From the NCBI GenBank assembly GCA_001556995.1, contig LSKF01000094.1, positions 57,761-121,760 of the forward strand: a stretch of 64,000 bases of DNA. Direction: 5' to 3'. This document shows positions 36,730 through 44,633 of the stretch, piece by piece. A model generated the notes under the pieces. It was not told where the DNA came from, made no database searches, and worked only from the letters and a program-made list of their open reading frames with translations. The DNA comes from Erythrobacteraceae bacterium CCH12-C2 (GTDB taxonomy: Bacteria > Pseudomonadota > Alphaproteobacteria > Sphingomonadales > Sphingomonadaceae). The translations under genes were made by a program, and so were the position numbers. The stretch's first letter is position 1. Each line of letters starts with the position of its first letter.

Positions 36730-37053
36730 TTACACCTCGCCAAACAGCTGGCGGCGGGATTCGATGGTCATTTCTTCGAGCTTGGCGCGAATGTCGGCTT
36801 CGCTGACATCGGTGCCAGCGGCGGTCAGATCGCCGAGCAGCTTGCGCACCACATCCTCATCGCCCGATTCCTCGAAATCGGCCTGCACCACTGCCTTGCG
36901 ATAGGCATCGGCTTCTTCGGGGGTGAGCTTCATCAGCGCTGCAGCCCATTCGCCCAGCAGGCGGTTGCGACGTGCAGCGATGCGGAAGGCGGTTTCTTCT
37001 TCGAGCGCGAAATGAGCTTCTTCAGCGCGTTCGCGGTCCTTGAAATCGGTCAT
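36730..37053 (-). CDS. DUF1476 protein (alphaproteobacterial F1-ATPase zeta subunit)
   Basis: A 107-residue all-helical protein starting MTDFKDRERAEEAHFALEEE, the DUF1476 signature. In Paracoccus and relatives this is the zeta subunit, whose N-terminal region inhibits reverse ATP hydrolysis by the F1 motor. Its inhibitory strength varies between species and is lost in some; nothing here settles that. First gene of the transcript with bolA and grxD (3-base gap to bolA). Confidence 0.92.
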   Translation of the reverse strand: MTDFKDRERAEEAHFALEEETAFRIAARRNRLLGEWAAALMKLTPEEADAYRKAVVQADFEESGDEDVVRKLLGDLTAAGTDVSEADIRAKLEEMTIESRRQLFGEV

Positions 37054-37096
37054 GTAAAAGTCCCTTCCGATACGATCCGCGCTCAGCGATAAAGGC

Positions 37097-37134
37097 CTGC
37101 GCGCGCGGCTTCAAGCAGGAAGCCGCGCGCGCAG
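37097..37134. terminator. 16-bp perfect inverted repeat behind the MDR oxidoreductase gene
   Basis: CTGCGCGCGCGGCTTC, a 6-base loop and its exact complement lie between the DUF1476 promoter region and the oxidoreductase stop codon. On the minus strand it directly follows that gene, but the U-tract is weak (GCCTTTATC), so termination or mRNA 3'-end protection are both possible. Confidence 0.6.
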
Positions 37135-37138
37135 AGCA

Positions 37139-38137
37139 CTATTCCATCGTCACGACGAGCTTGCCCACCGCCTCGCGCGCTTCGAGCTTGGCGATGGCCT
37201 CGCCAGCGCGGGCGAGGGGGAAGGTTTCGCTCACCAGCGGGTCGATCTTGCCCGCCTGCATGAGGTCGAACAGCTCCTGCACCTGCGCACGGAATGCCTC
37301 GGGCTCGCGCGCGGTGAAGGCGCCCCAGAACACGCCGCAGATATCGCAGCTTTTCAGCAACGTAAGGTTGAGCGGCATCTTGGCGATCCCGGCCGGGAAG
37401 CCGACCACGAGGAAGCGCCCCTCCCAAGCGATGGCGCGCAGCGCGGGCTCGGAATATTGCCCACCGACAATGTCGTAAACGATGTTGGCGCCCTGCGGCC
37501 CGCAGGCGGCCTTGAAGGCTTCGGCGAGCGCCTTGGAGGCATCCTTGTCCATTGCCTCGCGGGGATAGATGACGACCTCGTCGGCCCCGGCCTTGCGCGC
37601 GACTTCGCCCTTGGCTTCCGAAGACACGGCGGCGACCACGCGCGCGCCAAAGGCTTTGGCGAGTTCCACCGCCGACAGGCCCACGCCGCCTGCTGCGCCC
37701 AGCACCAGGACGGTATCACCAGCCTTGATATGACCGCGATCCTTGAGGCCGTGGATGGTGGTGCCATAGGTCATGAGTAGGCTGGCAGCCTTCTCGAACG
37801 GCACCCCTTCGGGCACCTTGAACATGCGTCCGGCCGGCACCACAACCTTTTCGGCTAGGCCCCCATTGCCGATCCCGGCGAGCACCTTGTCACCGACCGC
37901 AAAGCCCTCGACCCCATCGCCGACCGCTTCGATCACGCCGGAAATCTCGCCGCCGGGGGAGAAGGGGCGGGCGGGCTTGAACTGGTACATGTCGCGGATG
38001 ATCAACCCGTCGGGATAGTTGATCGCACAGGCCTTGACCGCGACCAGCACTTCGCCTGCGCCGGGGGTGGGGGCGTCGATCTCGTCGAGCGTCAGGGTTT
38101 CCGGCCCACCGGTGGCGTGGGTGCGAATGGCTTTCAT
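37139..38137 (-). CDS. NADPH:quinone reductase-like MDR oxidoreductase
   Basis: About 332 residues of the medium-chain dehydrogenase/reductase superfamily: N-terminal GroES-like domain, then a Rossmann fold with GAAGGVGLSAVELAK (about 145-160). There are no zinc-site cysteines of the ADH type, consistent with the quinone-oxidoreductase branch. ATG 38137 (MKAIRTHATGGPE) has GAGAGGA upstream. The frame is open further upstream to 38254, but that part is translated repeat sequence and not protein. Confidence 0.9.
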   Translation of the reverse strand: MKAIRTHATGGPETLTLDEIDAPTPGAGEVLVAVKACAINYPDGLIIRDMYQFKPARPFSPGGEISGVIEAVGDGVEGFAVGDKVLAGIGNGGLAEKVVVPAGRMFKVPEGVPFEKAASLLMTYGTTIHGLKDRGHIKAGDTVLVLGAAGGVGLSAVELAKAFGARVVAAVSSEAKGEVARKAGADEVVIYPREAMDKDASKALAEAFKAACGPQGANIVYDIVGGQYSEPALRAIAWEGRFLVVGFPAGIAKMPLNLTLLKSCDICGVFWGAFTAREPEAFRAQVQELFDLMQAGKIDPLVSETFPLARAGEAIAKLEAREAVGKLVVTME

Positions 38138-38190
38138 GGGTAATCCTCTCCCTTCATGCGATGTATTGGGGCCATGGGCCCGCATTGAAA

Positions 38191-38283
38191 CTCCCCTCTC
38201 CTTGGGGAGGGGCCGGGGGTGGGGGCTCTGCCCGCGCGGCCGTAGAGCCCCCATCCCAACCCTTCCCCCAAGGGAAGGGCAAT
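38191..38283. repeat. GC-rich palindromic intergenic repeat, copy 1
   Basis: A roughly 93-bp element with nested inverted repeats (CTCCTTGGGGAGGGG; GGGGGCTCT with AGAGCCCCC; CCCTTCCCCCAAGGGAAGGG). The same layout and much of the sequence recur at 56084-56174. It lies between leuD and the oxidoreductase gene. Repetition of the element within 18 kb suggests a genome-wide REP/MITE-like family. Confidence 0.8.
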
Positions 38284-38296
38284 TGAAGTTCAGGCG

Positions 38297-38899
38297 CTAG
38301 GCGGCGGCGGTGCCGCGCATCAGCCACGGCTGAGCGGCGGTGCGGCTGGCTTCGAAGCCGCCGATGGCCTCGCCCCGCGCCATGGTCAGCCCGATCTCGT
38401 CGAGCCCGTTGAGCAGGCAATGGCGGCGGAACGGGTCCAGCGCAAAGGTGAAGCGGTCCTGATAGGGGGTGGTCACGGTCTCGCTCTCAAGGTCGACCGT
38501 GATCGGCTGGCCTTCGCGCGCGACTGCCATCAGCCGGTCGATCGCCGCCTGCGGCAGCACCACGGGCAGGATCCCGTTCTTGACCGCATTGCCCGAAAAA
38601 ATGTCGGAGAAACTCGGCGCGATCACCACCCGGATGCCGAGATCGCCCAGCGCCCATGCGGCATGCTCGCGGCTGGACCCGCAGCCGAAATTGTCGCCCG
38701 CGATCAGCACGCTTGCGCCCGCATAGGCGGGATCATCGAAGACATTGCCGGGTTCCGCCCGGATCGTCTCGAACGCCCCGCGCCCCAGCCCTTCGCGGCT
38801 GATGGTCTTGAGCCACTTGGCCGGGATGATGATGTCGGTGTCGACATTTTTGAGCCCGAACGGGATCGCGCGGCCTTCGACGCGGGTGAGCGGTTGCAT
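38297..38899 (-). CDS. leuD: 3-isopropylmalate dehydratase small subunit
   Basis: A 200-residue protein with the LeuD/aconitase swivel-domain features: [30 protein letters not shown] and [16 protein letters not shown]. With LeuC it isomerises 2-isopropylmalate to 3-isopropylmalate in leucine synthesis. ATG 38899 ([12 protein letters not shown]) is chosen; upstream open sequence is the small ORF region. The gene follows leuC on the minus strand with a small membrane ORF between them. Confidence 0.96.
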   Translation of the reverse strand: MQPLTRVEGRAIPFGLKNVDTDIIIPAKWLKTISREGLGRGAFETIRAEPGNVFDDPAYAGASVLIAGDNFGCGSSREHAAWALGDLGIRVVIAPSFSDIFSGNAVKNGILPVVLPQAAIDRLMAVAREGQPITVDLESETVTTPYQDRFTFALDPFRRHCLLNGLDEIGLTMARGEAIGGFEASRTAAQPWLMRGTAAA

Positions 38900-38912
38900 C
38901 GCGGGGCGCTCC

Positions 38913-39089
38913 TTAATCGGTCTGCGGCGGCTCGCCCGAGGGGATCGTGCCGGGCTTGTCCGGTTCCTCAGGCTTCTTCTTGCGCCGTCCGGCATAGAGC
39001 AGCGCAGCGGCGATGGCGGCTGAGCCGATCGCTCCGGCAGCGGCAATCGCAGCATTGCGGGCGGTGTTGTTCTTGGGCTTGTCGGTCAT
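38913..39089 (-). CDS. Small single-pass membrane protein between leuC and leuD
   Basis: A 58-residue reading frame from ATG 39089 to TAA: a short polar start ([12 protein letters not shown]), one Ala-rich hydrophobic helix ([20 protein letters not shown]), then a basic and Pro/Glu-rich tail ([14 protein letters not shown]). It is in the same direction as leuC and leuD and 13 bases before the leuD start. The clean positive-inside layout suggests a real gene. No known family recognised. Confidence 0.65.
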   Translation of the reverse strand: MTDKPKNNTARNAAIAAAGAIGSAAIAAALLYAGRRKKKPEEPDKPGTIPSGEPPQTD

Positions 39090-39134
39090 GCCTGTTTCAT
39101 GCGCCTCACGGGCTGGGGTTTCAAGGGGCTGGCG

Positions 39135-40580
39135 TCACACCAGCGCGCGAACGTCGGCAAGCCGCCCGGTGACAGCGGCGGCGGCGGCCATCGCAGGCGA
39201 GACAAGGTGCGTGCGCGCGCCGGGGCCTTGGCGGCCGACAAAGTTGCGGTTGCTGGTCGATGCGCAGCGTTCACCCGGCGGGACCTTGTCGGGGTTCATG
39301 CCGAGGCACGCCGAACACCCCGGTTCGCGCCATTCGAACCCCGCTTCGGTGAAGATGCGGTCGAGGCCCTCTTCCTCGGCCTGCGCCTTCACGAGGCCCG
39401 AGCCAGGAACGACGATGGCCCAGCGCACATTGTCAGCCTTGCGCCGCCCTTTGAGCACAGCGGCGGCGGCGCGCAGGTCTTCAATGCGGCTGTTGGTGCA
39501 GCTGCCGATGAAGACGTTCTCAATCGGCACTTCGGTCATCGGGGTGCCGGGGGTGAGGCCCATGTAATCAAGCGACTTCTGTGCCGCGACCCGCTTGCTT
39601 TCGTCGGCGAAATCCTCCGGGTGCGGCACGCGGCCCCCGATGGGGACCACGTCTTCGGGGCTGGTGCCCCAGGTGACGCTGGGTTCGACCTCAGCGGCGT
39701 CGATCACCACCGATTTGGTAAACTCCGCGCCGTCGTCCGAATAGAGCGTGCGCCAGTATGCCACCGCCGCATCCCACTCCGCGCCCTTGGGAGCGAGCGG
39801 GCGGCCTTTGAGGTAAGCGAAGGTGACGTCATCAGGCGCGATCAGCCCGGCGCGCGCGCCCGCCTCGATGCTCATGTTGCAGACGGTGAGGCGTTCCTCG
39901 ACGGTCATCGCTTCGAACACTTTGCCCCGGTATTCGATCACAAAGCCCGATCCGCCCGCAGCCCCGATCCGGCCGATGATGTGCAGGATCAGATCCTTGG
40001 CGCTCACCCCCGGGCCGAGCGAGCCTTCAACACGGACCTCCATCGGCTTCGCCTGCTGGAGCAGCAGGGTCTGGGTCGCCAGCACATGCTCGACCTCGCT
40101 TGTCCCGATGCCGAAGGCGAGGGCACCCAGCCCGCCATGACAGGCAGTGTGCGAATCGCCGCAGACGATGGTGGTGCCGGGGAGCGAGAAGCCCTGTTCG
40201 GGGCCGACCACATGCACGATCCCCTGCTCTCGCGCGGTTGCCGGAATATAGCGGATGCCGAATTCGGGCGCGTTGCGTTCGAGCGCTGCGAGTTGCGCCG
40301 CGCTTTCGGGGTCTGCGATGGGCATCGGCATGCCGTTAGCATCGCGTCGCGCGGTCGTTGGCAGGTTGTGGTCGGGTACTGCGAGGGTCAATTCGGGCCG
40401 CCGCACCCTGCGCCCCGCCACGCGCAGCGCCTCAAATGCCTGCGGGCTGGTGACTTCGTGCACCAGATGCCGGTCGATATAAATGAGCGCGGTGCCATCA
40501 TCGCGCGTCTCAACCACATGCGCATCCCAGATCTTTTCGTAGAGCGTGCGGGGGCGGCTGGCCATGATTGCGTTGTCCAT
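39135..40580 (-). CDS. leuC: 3-isopropylmalate dehydratase large subunit
   Basis: A 481-residue protein of the aconitase superfamily. The [4Fe-4S] cluster region shows [15 protein letters not shown] and [13 protein letters not shown]; the active-site segment [11 protein letters not shown] is also present. It forms the catalytic subunit with LeuD. The start [19 protein letters not shown] is uncertain by 5 codons (second ATG 40565), as neither ATG has a clear ribosome-binding site. Confidence 0.97.
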   Translation of the reverse strand: MDNAIMASRPRTLYEKIWDAHVVETRDDGTALIYIDRHLVHEVTSPQAFEALRVAGRRVRRPELTLAVPDHNLPTTARRDANGMPMPIADPESAAQLAALERNAPEFGIRYIPATAREQGIVHVVGPEQGFSLPGTTIVCGDSHTACHGGLGALAFGIGTSEVEHVLATQTLLLQQAKPMEVRVEGSLGPGVSAKDLILHIIGRIGAAGGSGFVIEYRGKVFEAMTVEERLTVCNMSIEAGARAGLIAPDDVTFAYLKGRPLAPKGAEWDAAVAYWRTLYSDDGAEFTKSVVIDAAEVEPSVTWGTSPEDVVPIGGRVPHPEDFADESKRVAAQKSLDYMGLTPGTPMTEVPIENVFIGSCTNSRIEDLRAAAAVLKGRRKADNVRWAIVVPGSGLVKAQAEEEGLDRIFTEAGFEWREPGCSACLGMNPDKVPPGERCASTSNRNFVGRQGPGARTHLVSPAMAAAAAVTGRLADVRALV

Positions 40581-40694
40581 TGGCGGGGGTCTGGAGGCAG
40601 TCCCTTAGTCACGATTTTCGACGTGTGGCAAGATTACGGCGTTTCCGGGCATTCGTTGGTGGAAATTGTCATAATATTGCGATAGCGCCTTCGC

Positions 40695-41114
40695 ATGCCA
40701 TTAGAACTGCCAGCAGCCGCCGCGTTTTTCCACCCAATTAAGGTCGAGCCCGCTGACATCGATTTCATGGGCCACGTCAACAACGCGCGCTATCTGAACT
40801 GGGTGCAGGATGCGGTGCTCGCCCATTGGCGCGGAATTGCTCCGGCTGAGGACGTGGCGAGCAAGGCGTGGGTCGCCTTGAAGCACGAGATCACCTATCG
40901 CAAGCCCGCCTTCCTTGAAGACGACGTTATCGCGCAGACCGTGCTCGAACGCTTCAACGGCGCGCGCGCATTTTATTCCACGCTCATCAAGCGCGGTGAA
41001 GAAGTACTGGCCGAGGTGCAATCCTCGTGGTGCTGCATCGACGCCGAAACCCTGCGCCCGGCGCGCATCGGCGAGCACCTGCGGGCGTTCTTTTTTCCCA
41101 CCACGCCTGAGTGA
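40695..41114 (+). CDS. Acyl-CoA thioesterase, hotdog fold (4HBT/YbgC type)
   Basis: A 139-residue single hotdog domain with the 4HBT motif DIDFMGHVNNARYLNWVQDA (about 20-39), where the Asp/His pair is catalytic in this family, and KHEITYRKPAFLEDDV. Cytoplasmic; the acyl-CoA substrate is unknown. Divergent from leuC. The following DUF427 gene has its own promoter-like sequence. Confidence 0.88.
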   Translation: MPLELPAAAAFFHPIKVEPADIDFMGHVNNARYLNWVQDAVLAHWRGIAPAEDVASKAWVALKHEITYRKPAFLEDDVIAQTVLERFNGARAFYSTLIKRGEEVLAEVQSSWCCIDAETLRPARIGEHLRAFFFPTTPE

Positions 41115-41144
41115 GCCCGGCGGGTAACCCGCAACCACCTTTAC

Positions 41145-41183
41145 GCGAAACGCAATTGCGGCCCCGCGTCAGGGTCCTATAGT
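41145..41183 (+). promoter_or_regulatory. Promoter candidate of the DUF427 gene
   Basis: GCGAAAC, 2 bases, AATTGCGG, then 16 bases to TATAGT: a -35 like TTGCGG and a -10 like TATAGT, placing the start about 35-40 bases before the ATG. The same block with the same spacing recurs before crtW at 41521-41558, which strengthens both. Confidence 0.55.
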
Positions 41184-41227
41184 CGTGCGCCTGCGAAGCG
41201 AGCGGGATCACGAAAGGCGAGGAACGC

Positions 41228-41509
41228 ATGGTCAAAGCGGTTTGGAACGGCGCAGTTATCGCCGAAAGCGACGATACCGTGGTGGTCGAGGGCAACCACT
41301 ATTTCCCGCGCGCTGCCGTGCGCAGCGAATATCTGACCGCCAGCAGCACTCATACGACCTGCCCCTGGAAGGGCGTCGCCTCCTACTATTCACTCAGCGT
41401 TGATGGCGCGACCAATCCCGATGCTGCGTGGTACTATCCCGAGCCCAAATCTGCTGCCGCCGAGATCAAGGATCGCATCGCGTTCTGGAAAGGGGTCGAG
41501 GTGCGTTGA
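41228..41509 (+). CDS. DUF427 domain protein
   Basis: A 93-residue protein covering one DUF427 domain: MVKAVWNGAVIAESDDT, HTTCPWKGVASYYSLSVDG and NPDAAWYYPEP. The family is small, soluble and of undefined function, often found near carotenoid, light-response or stress genes. GAGGAACGC precedes the ATG. It lies 84 bases before crtW and shares a promoter motif with it, so co-regulation with carotenoid synthesis is plausible. Confidence 0.93.
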   Translation: MVKAVWNGAVIAESDDTVVVEGNHYFPRAAVRSEYLTASSTHTTCPWKGVASYYSLSVDGATNPDAAWYYPEPKSAAAEIKDRIAFWKGVEVR

Positions 41510-41520
41510 GGCCGCTAGCT

Positions 41521-41558
41521 GCGAAACGAATTGCGCCCGCACGGCAGACTTCTATACG
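41521..41558 (+). promoter_or_regulatory. Promoter candidate of crtW-crtZ
   Basis: GCGAAAC, 1 base, AATTGCGC, then 16 bases to TATACG; transcription would begin about 30 bases before the crtW ATG. It is a near copy of the block at 41145-41183. Because crtW lacks a good ribosome-binding site, translation may be weak or need leader structure. Confidence 0.55.
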
Positions 41559-41593
41559 CAACCCTATGCTGGCCGAGCGCGTATCCTTGTAAA

Positions 41594-42370
41594 ATGAATC
41601 GCAATCTCACCCTTCCTACCCGCAGCGCCCAAGGCGCTATCGGACTGGCGCTAGCGCTGGCTATCGCCGGGAGTTGGCTGGGGATCCACGCTTACGGCAT
41701 GTTCGTGTTCGAACTCACCTGGAACAACTGGCCCTTCGCGCTGATGCTGGCGACCGTGCAGTGCTGGCTTTCGGTTGGCGTGTTCATTGTCTGCCATGAT
41801 GCGATGCATGGCACCCTCGCACCCGGGCGTCCGAAGCTGAACGGCGCGATTGGGACGGTGCTGCTGGCGCTCTACGCCGGGTTCGCTTGGAAGCCAATGC
41901 GGGACGCACACTTCACCCATCACAAGCTGTCGGGCCAGGCAGGCGACCCGGATTTCGACGAGCATCACCCGGACAATTTCTGGCGCTGGTACGGCACGTT
42001 CTTCCGCCGCTATTTCGGGTGGCGCTCGATCCTGTTTGTGCACACTGTCGTCGGTATCTATTGGCTAGTCCTCGGCATCCCCATGGCGCAAATCGTGATG
42101 CTCTATGGCCTGCCCGCGCTCGCATCCTCGCTGCAACTCTTCTACTTCGGCACCTACCGCCCGCATTGCCACCGCGAAAGCCAGCCCTTCGCCGATCGCC
42201 ACAATGCCCGCAGCAATGATTTTGGCACGCTCGCCAGCCTCGCCACCTGTTTCCATTTCGGCTATCATCTGGAGCATCACCACCGGCCCGATGTGCCGTG
42301 GTGGGGCCTTCCTGCCGCGAAACGGGCCGGAGTGGGCAAAAGCGAATTGATTGAAAAGGTGGCCGCATGA
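41594..42370 (+). CDS. crtW: Beta-carotene ketolase
   Basis: A 258-residue integral membrane di-iron enzyme of the fatty-acid-hydroxylase-like class. Histidine motifs are visible: CHDAMHGT (about 66), HFTHHKLSG (about 105), and YHLEHHHRPDVPWWGLP (about 223), the last being typical of CrtW. It adds 4-keto groups to beta-carotene or zeaxanthin, giving echinenone, canthaxanthin or astaxanthin. The stop overlaps the crtZ start (ATGA), so the two are made together. ATG 41594 is chosen by homology; upstream open sequence is promoter. Confidence 0.95.
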   Translation: MNRNLTLPTRSAQGAIGLALALAIAGSWLGIHAYGMFVFELTWNNWPFALMLATVQCWLSVGVFIVCHDAMHGTLAPGRPKLNGAIGTVLLALYAGFAWKPMRDAHFTHHKLSGQAGDPDFDEHHPDNFWRWYGTFFRRYFGWRSILFVHTVVGIYWLVLGIPMAQIVMLYGLPALASSLQLFYFGTYRPHCHRESQPFADRHNARSNDFGTLASLATCFHFGYHLEHHHRPDVPWWGLPAAKRAGVGKSELIEKVAA

Positions 42371-42897
42371 GCTGGCTCGAAGTGTTCCTGACCGTCATGT
42401 CCTCTCTCATCGGGATGGAGCTGTTCGCGTGGTACGCGCACAAGTACATCATGCACGGCTGGGGCTGGGGCTGGCATCGTGACCACCACGAGCCGCATGA
42501 CAATGTGCTGGAGAAGAACGACCTCTTCGCGGTGGTGTTCGGCACGATCAACGCCGCGATGTATATTTACGGTTCGCTGTACTGGGACTGGCTGTGGTGG
42601 TTTGCGGTGGGGATCACGCTTTACGGGATCATCTACACGCTGGTGCATGACGGGCTGGTGCACCAGCGCTACTTCAAGTGGGTGCCGCGCAAGGGCTACG
42701 CCAAGCGGCTGGTGCAGGCGCACAAGCTCCACCACGCGACCATCGGCAAGGAAGGCGGGGTGAGCTTCGGCTTCGTCTTCGCGCGCGATCCGGCGGTGCT
42801 GAAGGCGGAATTGAAGGCGCAGAAGGAAGCCGGGCTTGCGGTGGTGCGCGATAGCGCTGGCGCAGGCGATTTCGAGACGGTCGGGCGCAATCTTTAG
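42367..42897 (+). CDS. crtZ: Beta-carotene 3-hydroxylase
   Basis: A 176-residue membrane di-iron hydroxylase with the CrtZ histidine set: HKYIMHG, WHRDHHEPHD, HDGLVHQRYF and HKLHHATIG. It hydroxylates beta-ionone rings at C3, giving zeaxanthin, and with CrtW astaxanthin-type ketocarotenoids. Translationally coupled to crtW by a 4-base overlap. The upstream pathway genes crtE/B/I/Y are not in the window. Confidence 0.96.
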   Translation: MSWLEVFLTVMSSLIGMELFAWYAHKYIMHGWGWGWHRDHHEPHDNVLEKNDLFAVVFGTINAAMYIYGSLYWDWLWWFAVGITLYGIIYTLVHDGLVHQRYFKWVPRKGYAKRLVQAHKLHHATIGKEGGVSFGFVFARDPAVLKAELKAQKEAGLAVVRDSAGAGDFETVGRNL

Positions 42898-42912
42898 CTT
42901 CGGCGCTATGCC

Positions 42913-43290
42913 TCAGCCAAACTGAGTCAGGCTGAGGTTGTTGCCTTCCGGATCATGGAACCACGCAATCTTGGTTCCTGATCCGGGGTGGGTCCAAACG
43001 CCCTGTGCATCCTGACCGAAGCCTTCATAGATCGCGAAAGTCACACCCTTGGCGGTCAGCGCATCCATGGCCGCGGCAATGTCATCGACCTGCCAGCCCA
43101 GCACAGTGTGCGGATTGGGCTGGTGGCCTTCAACCTTGGTCAGGCGCAGGGTCGTACCCGCCAGATCATAGCTGATCGCGAAGGGATCCTCGCCCGTCTC
43201 AGTCAACCCGAGCGTCTCGGTGTAAAAACCGCGGACTTTGGCCAGATCGGCGGCGAGTACGAAGCAGACGGGTTTGGCTGTGGTGAGCAT
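42913..43290 (-). CDS. VOC-family (glyoxalase/dioxygenase-fold) protein
   Basis: A 125-residue protein of one VOC domain: KVRGFYTETLGLTETGEDP near the N-terminus and IAWFHDPEGNNLSLTQ at the end, with a metal-ligand-type Glu in the latter. Enzyme activity cannot be told from sequence; members include glyoxalases, resistance proteins and dioxygenases. Converges on crtZ. Confidence 0.88.
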   Translation of the reverse strand: MLTTAKPVCFVLAADLAKVRGFYTETLGLTETGEDPFAISYDLAGTTLRLTKVEGHQPNPHTVLGWQVDDIAAAMDALTAKGVTFAIYEGFGQDAQGVWTHPGSGTKIAWFHDPEGNNLSLTQFG

Positions 43291-43376
43291 GATGATTTCC
43301 CCCCTTCAGGCGCGACTCACATGAGAGCGCCGCTCCGCCCAATACTCTACGCCCCGCGCCGCCCGCCGCCAACGGC

Positions 43377-43787
43377 TCAGGAAGCCGCGAGCCGCGCGGC
43401 GTGTTCCTTTACCAGTGCGATCATGTTGGGCACGCCTTGGGTGCGGTTGCTCGACAGCTGGTTCTTGAGATCGAACGGCGCAAGCGCGCCCATCACGTCC
43501 ATCTGAGCCACTTCCTCGGCGGGCTTGTCCTGCACGGCGGCGATCACCAGCGCGACGATGCCCTTGGTGATCGCGGCATTGCTGTCGGCGAGGAAGTGCA
43601 GCCTGTCCCCCTCAGCACCCGCCGGATAGACCCACACCGCCGCTGAACAGCCGCGCACCAGCGTCGCATCGGTCTTGAGCGCGTCGGGCATGGGTTCCAG
43701 CTCACGGCCGAGCTCGATCAGCAGGCCGTAGCGATCATCGCCTTCGAGGAATTCATATTCTTCGAGAATGTCAGCAAGGGTTCGCAA
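43377..43787 (-). CDS. sufE: SufE-family cysteine desulfurase activator
   Basis: A 136-residue protein with the SufE active-site Cys in VRGCSAAVWVYPAG and the C-terminal helices of the family. SufE takes persulfide sulfur from SufS for iron-sulfur cluster assembly. The family N-terminus (RTLADILEEYEFL) follows a TTG at 43785-43787, which I take as the start; GGAG lies 7 bases upstream, partly made by the end of a palindromic repeat (43797-43889). The frame is open through that repeat, so an N-extended product cannot be excluded. Confidence 0.9.
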   Translation of the reverse strand: MRTLADILEEYEFLEGDDRYGLLIELGRELEPMPDALKTDATLVRGCSAAVWVYPAGAEGDRLHFLADSNAAITKGIVALVIAAVQDKPAEEVAQMDVMGALAPFDLKNQLSSNRTQGVPNMIALVKEHAARLAAS

Positions 43788-43796
43788 GCCAGACTC

Positions 43797-43889
43797 CGTT
43801 CGCCCTGAGCTTGTCGAAGGGCTGTCCTGTTCTTCTGGGCCTTGCTCTAGAAGAAAGTGCAGGGCTTCGACAAGCTCAGCCCGAACGGT
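43797..43889. repeat. Palindromic repeat (VRAELVEAL-encoding element) upstream of sufE
   Basis: A 93-bp element with 28-bp inverted arms (CCGTTCGCCCTGAGCTTGTC and beyond, against its imperfect complement); each arm also has a small internal GCCC/GGGC hairpin. On the sufE strand it encodes VRAELVEALHF...SPSTSSGRTE. The same element, with a different centre, sits in frame inside truB at 58702-58782. It separates sufE from the psp operon tail. Confidence 0.88.
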
Positions 43890-43897
43890 TCCGATAA

Positions 43898-44074
43898 CTA
43901 TCCGCTCAACCCACCGGGCCGGGTAAAGGCGTAATAGATGACATAGAACCAGCTGAAAAAGCCGTGGACGATCGCACAGATGATCGACTTGTTGACGCTC
44001 CAGCTGATCGCCACCGCGATCGCGGTGCCAAGGCCAATCCCGGCCTGCGCGGCCTGTGTACGCGGGCCGCTCAC
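43898..44074 (-). CDS. Small two-helix membrane protein at the end of the psp operon
   Basis: A 58-residue frame from GTG 44074 to TAG: MSGPRTQAAQAG, a helix (IGLGTAIAVAISWSVN), then KSIICAIVHGFFSWFYVIYYAF as a second helix. The GTG overlaps the stop of the preceding gene by 4 bases (GTGA), the same coupling used throughout this operon, so it is very likely translated. Function unknown; membrane location and operon imply a role in envelope stress. Confidence 0.75.
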   Translation of the reverse strand: MSGPRTQAAQAGIGLGTAIAVAISWSVNKSIICAIVHGFFSWFYVIYYAFTRPGGLSG

Positions 44075-44322
44075 AGCTCGACCCCGCTGGCGATGGCTTC
44101 AAGCTTGCGGATGCGCTCTTTGAGGTCCGCAAGTTCGATGCGGGCCGTGCCGATGGTGGAGCCTTCCTCGGCCGCCGCCTGGGGCGCGGTGCGGCCGAGC
44201 TCCTCGCGCTTCAGTTCGAGCCAGCCGTTCCACGCGCGCAGCAAGGCGGCGGCGATGACGATGAGACCGATAAGGCCGGAAGTGGCCACGATCAGGGTGG
44301 GATCGAGAAGGGGCGTGATCAT
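44071..44322 (-). CDS. Psp-operon small membrane/coiled-coil protein (83 residues)
   Basis: An N-terminal membrane helix (LIVATSGLIGLIVIAAALL) followed by a charged region and a C-terminal coiled coil, ELADLKERIRKLEAIASG. The coiled coil matches the DR[VL]xxLExI part of the three preceding paralogues, but the TDRGY and EIEALR tail is missing, so this is the shortest member of the array. Overlaps neighbours by 4 bases on both sides. Confidence 0.8.
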   Translation of the reverse strand: MITPLLDPTLIVATSGLIGLIVIAAALLRAWNGWLELKREELGRTAPQAAAEEGSTIGTARIELADLKERIRKLEAIASGVEL

Positions 44323-44633
44323 TCGGCCTTGTCCTCTTTCATTGCGGGAAGAGCCCGCAGCGCTTCGATCTCGGCAGCGATCCGCGCCTGTTCGCGCGCA
44401 TCGCCGGTGTTGGCGTCAGTAGCGATGCGTTCGAGCACCTTGACCCGCTCCTTGAGCTCGGCCAGCTCGCGCTTGGCCGCCTCAATCTCGGCCAGGCTGC
44501 GGCCATCTTCGCGCCCGGCGATGGTTTCATTGCCGTGCTGGTCGGTGGTGATCCCATTGCTCGCCTTAACGAACTGGATCACGCCCCAGACCAAGATGGC
44601 GACAATTGCAACGATGGCCCAGCTGCTGATCAT
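44319..44633 (-). CDS. Psp-operon small membrane/coiled-coil protein (104 residues)
   Basis: A membrane helix near the start (WAIVAIVAILVWGVIQFV), a polar linker, then a coiled coil ELAELKERVKVLERIATDAN and the tail IAAEIEALRALP. This is the PspB-like layout shared by the array, with an insertion between TD and the EIEALR motif. ATGA overlaps with both neighbours show it belongs to the psp transcript. No individual function known. Confidence 0.82.
   Translation of the reverse strand: MISSWAIVAIVAILVWGVIQFVKASNGITTDQHGNETIAGREDGRSLAEIEAAKRELAELKERVKVLERIATDANTGDAREQARIAAEIEALRALPAMKEDKAE

Noticed and set aside
38138-38254. N-terminal extension of the MDR oxidoreductase
   Set aside because: These codons run through spacer and the edge of the palindromic repeat; a good ribosome-binding site and the family N-terminus are at 38137.
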